Source: Spirochaetales bacterium Spiro_12 (lineage in GTDB: Bacteria; Spirochaetota; Spirochaetia; Treponematales; Rectinemataceae). From it: a stretch of 64,000 bases of DNA. Below, piece by piece: positions 44,137 through 51,692 of this stretch. A model generated the notes under the pieces. The model was not told where the DNA came from. It saw only the letters and a program-made list of their open reading frames with translations, and ran no database searches. The stretch is from contig LVBN01000016.1 of the NCBI GenBank assembly GCA_001603165.1, positions 25,028 through 89,027 of the forward strand. The letters run 5' to 3'. Numbering within the stretch: position 1 is the first letter of the stretch; every line of letters begins with the position of its first letter. The position numbers were made by a program, and so were the translations under genes.

Positions 44137-45066
44137 CTAACCAGGGCTTCCCACACTACGTTTTCTGGTGAACACGTAGATTATCACCGCGGAAATAACC
44201 CCCGCGAAGGCCATGAGCAAGGCCGCCGTAGGCTTCTCCCCGTAAATCACCACACCGATAAAAAGCTGACCGCAGGGCGATACGTACTGGATGAAGCCCA
44301 TTTTCTGAAGACTGATGCTATTGGCCGCCTGGGCGAAAAAGAAAAGCGGCACCGCCGTAACCACGCCGGCCATGACCAGAAGGATGGTCGTGGGGGCTCC
44401 GGCGTTCCAAAAGGCGCCGGCCCCCGTCGCCTGACGGGACAGGAGAAAGGCGAGCGCGAAGGGGGCCGCGATGAATGTTTCCACGGCGAGACTTATCAGC
44501 GGCTCGATTCCCACCCTTTTTTTGAGCGCTCCGTAAATCGCGAATGTGACAGCCAAAAGCAGGCTCACCCAGGGCACCGAGCCATAAAGTACCGCCGCGC
44601 CCACGATGCCCAAGCTGGCCAGGGCGACCGCCAGTTTCGTCCATGGGTCCACCCTTTCCTTGAAAAACAGGGCTCCCAGCAAGACCGAAACCAGGGGATT
44701 TATATAGTAGCCCAGCGCCGATTCCACGACCCTGCCGATGTTCACCGCCCAAATGTAAAGTCCCCAGTTCGAAGTGACGACGATCGAAGCGAGAAAAACG
44801 ATGAAAAACTTCCTTTTCTGCCTTAAGAGCTTCCCGATCTCGGAAAAGCGTTTCCAAACCAGCATCAGAATGAGGCAAAAAACCGCCGCCCAAAGGATTC
44901 TATGGGCAAGGATCTGCATGGATTCGACATGCTTAAGCTGCTTCCAGTAAAGAGGGAAAAGGCCCCACATTCCATAAGCGACAAAGGCCGCCAGGGTTCC
45001 CCCGGTCTCCGGGGAGCGCGTATGCCGATGTTTGGATTGGTAATTGCCCTCTCGCATACCCCGCAT
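44137..45066 (-). CDS. rarD: RarD-like EamA-family permease
   Basis: A 309-residue membrane protein with ten hydrophobic segments. The N-terminal GTLAAFVAYGMWGLFPLYWK and NWGLYIWAVNIGRVVESALGYY blocks are typical of RarD-type permeases. Likely exports an amphipathic metabolite; substrates are unknown. ATG 45066 has AAAAGG 8 bases upstream; ATG 45057 is possible. It is divergent from livJ. Confidence 0.8.
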   Translation of the reverse strand: MRGMREGNYQSKHRHTRSPETGGTLAAFVAYGMWGLFPLYWKQLKHVESMQILAHRILWAAVFCLILMLVWKRFSEIGKLLRQKRKFFIVFLASIVVTSNWGLYIWAVNIGRVVESALGYYINPLVSVLLGALFFKERVDPWTKLAVALASLGIVGAAVLYGSVPWVSLLLAVTFAIYGALKKRVGIEPLISLAVETFIAAPFALAFLLSRQATGAGAFWNAGAPTTILLVMAGVVTAVPLFFFAQAANSISLQKMGFIQYVSPCGQLFIGVVIYGEKPTAALLMAFAGVISAVIIYVFTRKRSVGSPG

Positions 45067-45372
45067 GATATGCCTTTTTATCTTTTCTCGTCGAGTACTC
45101 GAGCCCGTAGAGGTTTTGAATATTTATACTCTGTATATTTTATATTAGATCGATAGTTTTTATACGCGGGTACCGTAAAAAACGTTACCGCCTAGATTTA
45201 TTTCAAATTCTAAAACGACGGTATCAGAATTTAAGAGGGAATTGTACCACGATCCCAAGATTCTGTCAAATTTTTTTGAATAAATATTGACTTATGACCT
45301 CAGGTAGGTTTCTATCAGACAGTACAGAGACTGCGACTACGGTATAACGAAGCGCAGCTCCAAGGAGGAATC
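45067..45372. promoter_or_regulatory. AT-rich divergent promoter region between rarD and livJ
   Basis: 306 bases, markedly more AT-rich than the coding DNA, with no gene I can support. Left half: several TATA-like hexamers on both strands for rarD. Right half: TTGACT at 45287-45292 and TATAAC at 45343-45348 are candidate livJ elements, but no pair has convincing spacing. A TCAAATTTTTTTGA element lies at about 45266-45279. Confidence 0.5.
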
Positions 45373-46488
45373 ATGAAACGTCTTTCCCTCATTCTGGTGC
45401 TCATCCTCGTTGCGGCATCGATTGTCACGGCCCAGGACATTAAGGTCGGAGGCGTAGGTCCTGTAACAGGCGAGGCGGCAACCTTCGGGGTTTCCACCAA
45501 AAACGGCATCATGCTCGCCGCCGAAGAATGGAACGCCAAGGGGGGGCTATTCAACAACAGAAAGGTTCGAATCATCTTTGAAGACGATAAGGGCGATCCC
45601 GCCGAAGGCGCCACCGTCTATACCAAGCTGATTCAGCAAGATAATGTCGTGGCGATAATCGGCACAGTAATGTCCAAGGTAACCTTGGCCGGAGCCCCTA
45701 TCGCCCAGGCAGCCGGCATACCCATGATCAGCCCCACCTCCACCAACGAGCGCGTCACCATGGTGGGGGACTACATCTATCGCGCCTGCTTCATCGACCC
45801 CTTCCAGGGCACGGTGGGCGCCAACTTCGCCTTCAGGGATCTGGGAGCCAGGAAAGCCGCCGCCCTTTTCGATATCGGCAACGACTACACCAAGGGTCTG
45901 GCCGAAAACTTCAGGGCTCAGTTCCTTAGGTTGGGCGGCCAGGTGGTAGCCTTCGAAGGGCACCCCGCCGGCGCCACGGACTTCAAAGCCCAGCTGACCA
46001 AAATCCTCGCGGGCAAGCCCGACGTGCTCTACGTGTCGGACTACTATAACGACGTCGGTCTCATCGCCAAGCAGGCCCGTGAACTTGGTTTCAAAGGCCC
46101 GATGGTCGGCGGCGACGGCTGGGATTCCCCCGACCTGGTCAAGATCGGTGGTACGGCGGTGGAAAACGGCTTCTTCACCAACCATTACGCCGCGGCCGAC
46201 CCCAGGCCGATAGTCCAGGAATTCGTCAAAAAGTACACGGCAAAATTCGGTGCCGAACCCGATGCTCTGGCCACCCTCGCCTATGACGCCGCGAACATAA
46301 TGTTCGACGCCATCAAGCGCGCCGGTTCCACCAAGGGCTCGGCCATCCGCGACGCGCTCAAGACGACCAACCTGAACGTCGTGTCCGGCCAGGTCACCTT
46401 CGATGCCAACCGCAACCCCATCAAGTCCGCGGTCATCATCGAAATGAAGGCTGGCAAGCAAGTCTACAAGACCACCGTCAATCCTTAA
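45373..46488 (+). CDS. livJ: Branched-chain amino acid ABC transporter substrate-binding protein
   Basis: A 371-residue periplasmic binding protein. The signal peptide (LSLILVLILVAASIVTAQ) is followed by the type I binding fold with KVGGVGPVTGEAATFGVSTK, IGTVMSKVTLAGAPIAQAAG and ISPTSTNERV, which contains the residues that hold the amino acid alpha-carboxylate/amine. AAGGAGG at 45362-45368 precedes ATG 45373 by 4 bases. First gene of livJHMGF. A stem-loop after its stop may keep the binding protein mRNA in excess over the membrane genes. Confidence 0.9.
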   Translation: MKRLSLILVLILVAASIVTAQDIKVGGVGPVTGEAATFGVSTKNGIMLAAEEWNAKGGLFNNRKVRIIFEDDKGDPAEGATVYTKLIQQDNVVAIIGTVMSKVTLAGAPIAQAAGIPMISPTSTNERVTMVGDYIYRACFIDPFQGTVGANFAFRDLGARKAAALFDIGNDYTKGLAENFRAQFLRLGGQVVAFEGHPAGATDFKAQLTKILAGKPDVLYVSDYYNDVGLIAKQARELGFKGPMVGGDGWDSPDLVKIGGTAVENGFFTNHYAAADPRPIVQEFVKKYTAKFGAEPDALATLAYDAANIMFDAIKRAGSTKGSAIRDALKTTNLNVVSGQVTFDANRNPIKSAVIIEMKAGKQVYKTTVNP

Positions 46489-46502
46489 TCACTGACGAGC
46501 CA

Positions 46503-46524
46503 GGGAGGGCGATTTCGTCCTCCC
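46503..46524 (+). terminator. Hairpin between livJ and livH (attenuator or mRNA stabiliser)
   Basis: Stem GGGAGGGCG/CGTCCTCCC (9 bp, one G-U pair) with an ATTT loop, followed by TTCCTTATTTC. Partial terminator. Confidence 0.5.
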
Positions 46525-46536
46525 TTCCTTATTTCG

Positions 46537-46570
46537 GCCGCCTTGACAAGGTTTTTTACGACAAGGCGGC
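46537..46570 (+). repeat. Inverted repeat in the livJ-livH spacer
   Basis: GCCGCCTTG at 46537-46545 and its exact complement CAAGGCGGC at 46562-46570, 16 bases apart, including a TTTTTT run. Could be a second hairpin or an operator. TCGACA-18-CATAGT (from about 46580) is a possible weak internal promoter for livH. Confidence 0.4.
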
Positions 46571-46671
46571 TTTGCCTTGCTCGACAAAGGGCCGATCAAC
46601 AAGGCATAGTAGTACCACGCGCGTGAGTTCCAGCCATGGGATGCCGGGATTTACGGAAAGGAAAGCCCAGA

Positions 46672-47583
46672 ATGGGAGCAATATTCAACGCCCAACAGAT
46701 CGTCAATGGCCTCCAGGTAGGCTCGATCTACGCACTTATCGCCTTAGGCTACACCATGGTATACGGTATAGTCCGCCTCATCAATTTTGCCCATGGTGAT
46801 TTTTACATGCTCGGCGCCTACGCGGCATACGGGGCGTTTTTCGCCTTTAATGCTCTTTTCGTAGGCAAAACCGGCCTTATGGCCTTCGTTGTCCTTATCG
46901 CCTCCATGGCGGCGGGCGGCGTCATAGCCCTTTTGGCCAATCGCCTCGCCTACAAACCCTTGCGCTATAAGCCAAAGCTGTCATCCCTCATAACCGCTAT
47001 CGGCGTTTCCATGTTTTTGGAATATTTTCTCTCCGCCCTCCCCGCGGTGGGTCCCTCGTATCGCTCCTTCCCCGACATTCTCCCCAGGGTGAATATCAAC
47101 CTCGGCAATGCGGTCATTTCCAATTATGTCATCATCGATATCGTCATAGCTGCGGTACTCATGGTGGGACTCACCCTCCTGATCAAAAAAACCACCCTCG
47201 GCAAGGCCATGAGGGCCGTGTCCCAGGACAAGGACGCCGCGAGACTCATGGGCATCGATATCGAAAAGGTAATCGCCTTTACCTTCCTTATCGGAGGATC
47301 CTTCGCCGGCGCCGCCGGACTCCTGGCGGGCATGACCTACCCCCGCATCGTGCCCTACATGGGCATACAGCCAGGCTTGAAGGCCTTTATCGCCGCCGTC
47401 CTGGGAGGCATCGGCAACATACCCGGCGCCGTTCTGGGCGCCTATATCATGGGCTTGGCGGAGACCTTCGCCTCGGCCTACAACTCCCTGATCGGCGAGG
47501 GCATCGCCTTCGCAATCCTCATCATCGTTCTTCTGGTGAGACCCCGTGGCCTCTTGGGCGAAAAAATCGCCGACAAGATATAG
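46672..47583 (+). CDS. livH: Branched-chain amino acid ABC transporter permease LivH
   Basis: A 303-residue membrane permease with about eight helices. Opens with QQIVNGLQVGSIYALIALGYTMVYGIVRLINFAHGDFYMLGAY, read here in parts as typical LivH. ATG 46672 has AAAGGAAA about 8 bases upstream; an upstream in-frame ATG at 46636 has none and would add 12 non-conserved residues. The livM gene follows after 9 bases. Confidence 0.9.
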   Translation: MGAIFNAQQIVNGLQVGSIYALIALGYTMVYGIVRLINFAHGDFYMLGAYAAYGAFFAFNALFVGKTGLMAFVVLIASMAAGGVIALLANRLAYKPLRYKPKLSSLITAIGVSMFLEYFLSALPAVGPSYRSFPDILPRVNINLGNAVISNYVIIDIVIAAVLMVGLTLLIKKTTLGKAMRAVSQDKDAARLMGIDIEKVIAFTFLIGGSFAGAAGLLAGMTYPRIVPYMGIQPGLKAFIAAVLGGIGNIPGAVLGAYIMGLAETFASAYNSLIGEGIAFAILIIVLLVRPRGLLGEKIADKI

Positions 47584-47592
47584 GAGGGCGGG

Positions 47593-48585
47593 ATGAAACA
47601 ACTGAAATTACCGAAACTATTGATCTTCGCCCTCATATTCTACTCTGCCATACAGATCCTGTACGGTACGGAGATACTGAACGGCTATATTCTCCACATC
47701 ATCAACCAATCGTTGATTTACGTCATACTGGCGGTGAGCCTCAACCTGATCAACGGCATCACCGGCCAGTTTTCCCTGGGCCACATGGGCTTCGCCGGAG
47801 TGGGCGCCTACGTCTCGGGCACCATCTCCACCCTGGTGTTTAAAATCAATCCTTCCAGCCCCAACGGCATGCTCATCTTCATATTCGCCATTATTGTCGG
47901 AGGCCTCGCGGCGGCCGTAGTGGGCTTTCTCATCGGCTTTCCCTCGCTGCGTCTCAAGGGGGACTACCTGGCCATCGTCACCCTGGGTTTCGGCGAGATA
48001 ATACGAACGGTATTCAACAATATCGACTACGTCGGAGGTCCCCGGGGGCTTCTGGGAATTCCCAAATTCTCCAATTTCACCACCATCATCGTCGCCGCTT
48101 TTATCACACTGGTCGTGATACGCAACCTCGTCGAATCCTCCCATGGCCGGGCGATGCTGGCCGTGCGGGAAAACGAGCTGGCGGCGGAACTCGTCGGGGT
48201 CAACACCACCCGCTATAAGGTGATGGCCTTCGTGATCGGCGCCTTCTTCGCCGGAATCGCCGGCGGCCTTTTCGCCCATCTTTTGCAGATGGCCCACCCC
48301 ACCCAGTTCGGATTCATCAAATCCGTGGAAGTGCTCATCATGATCTACGCCGGCGGCGTGGGATCCATCACCGGCTCCACGATAGCCGCCTTCGCCCTCA
48401 CCTTCCTCTCCGAGGGTCTGCGAATAGGCATCCGGGCCATCGCCGACGCCACGGGCCTTCCCATCGGAGGCGAGTGGCGCATGGTCGTCTACTCCCTCCT
48501 CCTCATCTTCATCATGCTGTTCAAAACCGAGGGCCTCATGGGCACCAAGGAAGCCAAGCTCATCAGGCTCAAGGAGGTCCAGTGA
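47593..48585 (+). CDS. livM: Branched-chain amino acid ABC transporter permease LivM
   Basis: A 330-residue membrane permease, second half of the pore. Typical LivM blocks: NGITGQFSLGHMGFAGVGAY, LRLKGDYLAIVTLGFGEIIR, GGPRGLLGIPKF and the coupling-helix region ENELAAELVGVNTTRYKVMAF. ATG 47593 with AGGAGGG upstream. Stop overlaps livG start as TGATG. Confidence 0.9.
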   Translation: MKQLKLPKLLIFALIFYSAIQILYGTEILNGYILHIINQSLIYVILAVSLNLINGITGQFSLGHMGFAGVGAYVSGTISTLVFKINPSSPNGMLIFIFAIIVGGLAAAVVGFLIGFPSLRLKGDYLAIVTLGFGEIIRTVFNNIDYVGGPRGLLGIPKFSNFTTIIVAAFITLVVIRNLVESSHGRAMLAVRENELAAELVGVNTTRYKVMAFVIGAFFAGIAGGLFAHLLQMAHPTQFGFIKSVEVLIMIYAGGVGSITGSTIAAFALTFLSEGLRIGIRAIADATGLPIGGEWRMVVYSLLLIFIMLFKTEGLMGTKEAKLIRLKEVQ

Positions 48586-49355
48586 TGTCGGCGCTGCTTT
48601 CCATCAAGGGCATGACCCACTTCTTCGGCGGACTCAAGGCGGTGTCCAATTTCAGCTACGACATTCCCGAAGGGGTCATCTACGGCCTCATAGGTCCCAA
48701 CGGCTCGGGCAAGACCACGACCTTCAACCTCATCACGGGAATCTACAGCCCCACCGAGGGCAAGGTATTCTTCAAGGACAAGGATATAACCGCCGCCAAG
48801 CCGTATAAGATCGTCCAGTCGGGAATTGCCAGGACCTTCCAAAACCTGCGCATATTCTCCAGCCTCACCGCCTTGGATAACATAAAAATCGCCAAGCACT
48901 TCGGATCCAAATCGGGTCTGATCTCGTCGGTGCTACGCCTGCCCTCCTTCATGAACGAGGAAAAGGCTATCAAAAAGGAATCGCTGGAGCTTTTGGACCT
49001 GATGCACCTTTCGCACCGGGCTAAGGAAAGCGCCAAGAACCTCCCCTATGGAGAGCTTAGGCGTTTGGAAATCGCCCGCGCCCTGGCGACCAGACCTCAG
49101 CTTTTGCTGCTCGACGAGCCGGCAGCGGGCATGAATCCAAAGGAAGTCGACGAGCTCATGAGCCTCATCACGCATATACGAAAGGAATTCAAGGTGACCG
49201 TCTTTCTCATAGAACATCATATGCAGGTAGTCATGGGCATATGCGAATATATCAAGGTGATAGATTTCGGCGAAACCATCGCCGAGGGCCGGCCCGAAGC
49301 GGTCGCCAAGGAGCCCAAGGTCCTGGAAGCCTATCTCGGAAAGCGGGGCGTCTGA
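48585..49355 (+). CDS. livG: Branched-chain amino acid ABC transporter ATPase LivG
   Basis: A 256-residue ATPase: Walker A GPNGSGKTT, Q-loop, NLPYGELRRLEIARAL in place of LSGGQ (normal for LivG), Walker B LLLLDEPAAGMNP, H-loop IEHHMQ. ATG 48585 overlaps the livM stop, and AAGGAGG at 48571-48577 precedes it by 7 bases. Confidence 0.9.
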   Translation: MSALLSIKGMTHFFGGLKAVSNFSYDIPEGVIYGLIGPNGSGKTTTFNLITGIYSPTEGKVFFKDKDITAAKPYKIVQSGIARTFQNLRIFSSLTALDNIKIAKHFGSKSGLISSVLRLPSFMNEEKAIKKESLELLDLMHLSHRAKESAKNLPYGELRRLEIARALATRPQLLLLDEPAAGMNPKEVDELMSLITHIRKEFKVTVFLIEHHMQVVMGICEYIKVIDFGETIAEGRPEAVAKEPKVLEAYLGKRGV

Positions 49356-50059
49356 TGCTAGTCGTAAAAAACCTCAAGGTCAACTACGGTAAGATCGAAG
49401 CCATAAAAGACGTGTCCTTCGAAGTGCCCGACGGCAAGATAGTCACCCTGATCGGCGCCAACGGCGCGGGCAAGACCACGACGCTGCGGGCCCTCTCGGG
49501 GCTGGAAAAAACTTCCGGCGGCAGCATCGTCCTGGACGGGATGGACATCACCAACCGGGAAGCCCACAAGATGGTCCCTCTGGGCATAAGCCACGTGCCC
49601 GAAGGCCGCAAGATATTCCCCACCCTCACGGTGCGGGAAAACCTCGAGCTGGCGGGCTGGACCATCAAAGACAAAAAGCTGGTCAGGGAACGCATCGAAG
49701 AGGTCTTCGAGCTCTTCCCCCGCATAAAAGAACGCGCCTCCCAGCTGGGCGGCACCCTCTCCGGCGGCGAGCAGCAGATGCTGGCCGTGGGCAGGGGCAT
49801 AGTCACAGGCGGCAAGATCCTCTTGCTGGACGAACCTTCCATGGGTTTGGCGCCGGTGCTGGTGGACGAAATATTTTCCCAAATTCTCGCCATCAATAAA
49901 AAAGGCACCACCATTCTCCTGGTGGAGCAGAACGCCGCCGAGGCCCTGGATATCGCCGATTTCGCCTACGTGCTGGAGGTGGGCTATACCACCCTCCACG
50001 GCCCGGCCAAGGAAATCGCCAAAGATCCCAGGGTGCGCGAGGCCTACCTGGGCGTCTAG
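49355..50059 (+). CDS. livF: Branched-chain amino acid ABC transporter ATPase LivF
   Basis: A 234-residue ATPase: Walker A GANGAGKTT, ISHVPEGRKIFPTLTV (LivF-typical Q-loop region), signature TLSGGEQQMLA, Walker B ILLLDEPSMGL, H-loop VEQNAAEAL. ATG 49355 overlaps the livG stop. Last gene of the liv operon. Confidence 0.9.
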   Translation: MLVVKNLKVNYGKIEAIKDVSFEVPDGKIVTLIGANGAGKTTTLRALSGLEKTSGGSIVLDGMDITNREAHKMVPLGISHVPEGRKIFPTLTVRENLELAGWTIKDKKLVRERIEEVFELFPRIKERASQLGGTLSGGEQQMLAVGRGIVTGGKILLLDEPSMGLAPVLVDEIFSQILAINKKGTTILLVEQNAAEALDIADFAYVLEVGYTTLHGPAKEIAKDPRVREAYLGV

Positions 50060-50077
50060 CTTGACAAATGGTATGTC

Positions 50078-50090
50078 GGGGTCAGACCCC
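50078..50090. repeat. 13-bp palindrome GGGGTCAGACCCC at the edge of the AbiE insertion
   Basis: Perfect inverted repeat GGGGTC-A-GACCCC between livF and the AbiE genes. I recall this short sequence recurring beside transposase and toxin-antitoxin genes in many genomes (not verifiable here). It may mark the junction of acquired DNA. Confidence 0.45.
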
Positions 50091-50103
50091 AGGAATTAAC
50101 CTG

Positions 50104-50131
50104 TTGACAAACAGCCATTATGTCTTATTAT
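50104..50131 (+). promoter_or_regulatory. Promoter of the AbiE pair
   Basis: Consensus TTGACA at 50104-50109, 16-base spacer, TATTAT at 50126-50131, then 10 bases to ATG 50142. Leaderless or near-leaderless. Confidence 0.6.
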
Positions 50132-50146
50132 TTAAGACATAATGGC
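50114..50146. promoter_or_regulatory. 33-bp operator-like palindrome over the AbiEi promoter and start codon
   Basis: Perfect 14-bp inverted repeat GCCATTATGTCTTA / TAAGACATAATGGC around TTATT. It covers the -10 hexamer and the ATG, the position expected for autorepression by the AbiEi antitoxin, which is known in the family to bind inverted repeats in its own promoter. Confidence 0.7.
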
Positions 50147-50774
50147 CGATACGCGACAGTTTGCCTTTCTCATCCCCGAACTGGATTTTCTTGCCGCTAC
50201 AAAATTGACTGGAGAGAACGGCAATATCCGCGATCGAGTGAGCCGGTTGATGAAGTCGGGAAAAATTCAAGGGGTCGTACCTGGAATCTATATAAGCAGC
50301 GTCGAGTTCCGCAGGCGGCCAGTGTCGCTGGAAATTCTAGCCAACAAAATATACGGTCCCTCTTACGTCTCATTCGAATATGTACTCGCTCGAGCGGGAC
50401 TCATTCCTGAAGCCGTCTATGGAATAACGTCGGCAACTACCAAGCGCAACCGCAACTTCGACACCCACCTCGGGCGCTTCAGCTATAGATATTTATCGCC
50501 TGGAGTCTATCCTTTCGGCTGGACCTCCGAGATATTGGCTGACGGTTCGAGCTACCTCATCGCTACCCCTGAAAAAGCGCTGCTAGACCTTTTATATAGG
50601 ACCGGGGCGCTGCGTTCCAAGAAAGCTCTCGAAGCACGGCTTTTCGAGGACTTCCGTGTCGATCCTGATGCCTTCCGCTCATTGGACAAGGAGCGTTTAC
50701 TGGCATATGCGATGAACATGCCTGGCGATACTTTCCGTATTCATTTACCCAAGCTTTTGGAGAACCACTTATGA
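50142..50774 (+). CDS. abiEi: AbiEi-type antitoxin / transcription regulator
   Basis: A 210-residue antitoxin of the type IV AbiE system. N-terminal winged-helix DNA-binding part (residues about 15-60, RDRVSRLMKSGKIQGVVPGIY), followed by the C-terminal antitoxin part with the family motif TPEKALLDLLYRTG near 145-158. In the family it represses its own promoter and neutralises AbiEii. It overlaps the toxin gene by 4 bases. Base composition is less GC-rich than the neighbours and codon use differs, consistent with acquired DNA. Confidence 0.85.
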   Translation: MADTRQFAFLIPELDFLAATKLTGENGNIRDRVSRLMKSGKIQGVVPGIYISSVEFRRRPVSLEILANKIYGPSYVSFEYVLARAGLIPEAVYGITSATTKRNRNFDTHLGRFSYRYLSPGVYPFGWTSEILADGSSYLIATPEKALLDLLYRTGALRSKKALEARLFEDFRVDPDAFRSLDKERLLAYAMNMPGDTFRIHLPKLLENHL

Positions 50775-51631
50775 ATGACGCGATTCGCTCTATGATAACA
50801 AGGCGAAAACCAGAAACAGCCGCTGATTGGAATCGTACCTTGCGCGAAGTCCTTCAGGAAGCGGCTTTAGCCGGATTGTGGAGGACTGGATTTTTCGATA
50901 AAGCCGCATTCTATGGAGGAACAGCGCTCCGGCTTTTTCATAAACTGGATCGTTTTTCCGAAGACCTCGACTTCACGTTGCTGACTCCTGATTCGGCATG
51001 GACGCTGTCCGATCGCCTACTCGGTTTACGGGCAGAATTGGAGGCTTTCGGGTTTTCCGTGACGACAGAGGCTAAACATGTAGGGGCGATCGAATCAGCA
51101 TTCATAAAAGCCAATACCAAGGTAAACCTCATCACTATTGATGCCCCTCGCGAGATGAGCGGGAATGCGATGTCTGATCGACTGATAAAAATCAAGCTGG
51201 AAATGGATTCGGATCCGCCTTCCGGAATCAGAACGGAAACCATGACTTTATTCGAACCATTTCCATTTTCAATACGCATTGTTGATTCCCCTTGTCTTTT
51301 TGCGGGGAAAATGCATGCATGCCTTTGCAGAGCCTGGAAAACGCGGATTAAGGGACGAGATTGGTACGATTTTCTTTTTTTTATATCGCGGGGGATTCCT
51401 TTGGATATTCCTCACCTTGAAGCGCGTATGCGGCAAAGCGGCCATTGGACTGGTGAACGTCCCCTGGAAGCGGAAGAAATCCGAGACCTTCTCCTTAAGC
51501 AAATTCATTCAATAGATTGGCAGCAGGCAAAGACGGATACCATACCTTTCATACGGGATCCGCGTTCTTTGGATCTATGGAGTGCGGAGCTTTTTACCGA
51601 AGCGGCACGTCGAATACAGTGGAATAGGTAA
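50771..51631 (+). CDS. abiEii: AbiEii nucleotidyltransferase toxin
   Basis: A 286-residue nucleotidyltransferase-fold toxin. The signature FYGGTALRLFHKLDRFSEDLDFTLL shows the G-G-T and the metal-binding DLDF pair; a second basic motif is LIKIKLEMD. Family members cause reversible growth arrest and can give phage abortive infection. Overlaps the antitoxin gene start (ATGA). Sequence is AT-richer than the chromosomal background. Convergent with the ABC-kinase gene, separated by a palindrome. Confidence 0.85.
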   Translation: MNDAIRSMITRRKPETAADWNRTLREVLQEAALAGLWRTGFFDKAAFYGGTALRLFHKLDRFSEDLDFTLLTPDSAWTLSDRLLGLRAELEAFGFSVTTEAKHVGAIESAFIKANTKVNLITIDAPREMSGNAMSDRLIKIKLEMDSDPPSGIRTETMTLFEPFPFSIRIVDSPCLFAGKMHACLCRAWKTRIKGRDWYDFLFFISRGIPLDIPHLEARMRQSGHWTGERPLEAEEIRDLLLKQIHSIDWQQAKTDTIPFIRDPRSLDLWSAELFTEAARRIQWNR

Positions 51632-51650
51632 AAACTGGTTATTCCGGGGC

Positions 51651-51692
51651 GGGCGCCCCAGATAAAAACTTAAGTTTTTATCTGGGGCGCCC
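51651..51692. terminator. 42-bp perfect palindrome, probable bidirectional terminator
   Basis: The left arm GGGCGCCCCAGATAAAAACTT at 51651-51671 is followed directly by its exact complement. The axis falls within the kinase stop codon (complement of 51670-51672). An RNA from either strand would form a GC-rich base with an A/U-rich upper stem, which suits shared termination of the convergent abiEii and kinase genes. (The arm is given in two pieces: GGGCGCCCCA then GATAAAAACTT.). Confidence 0.7.
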
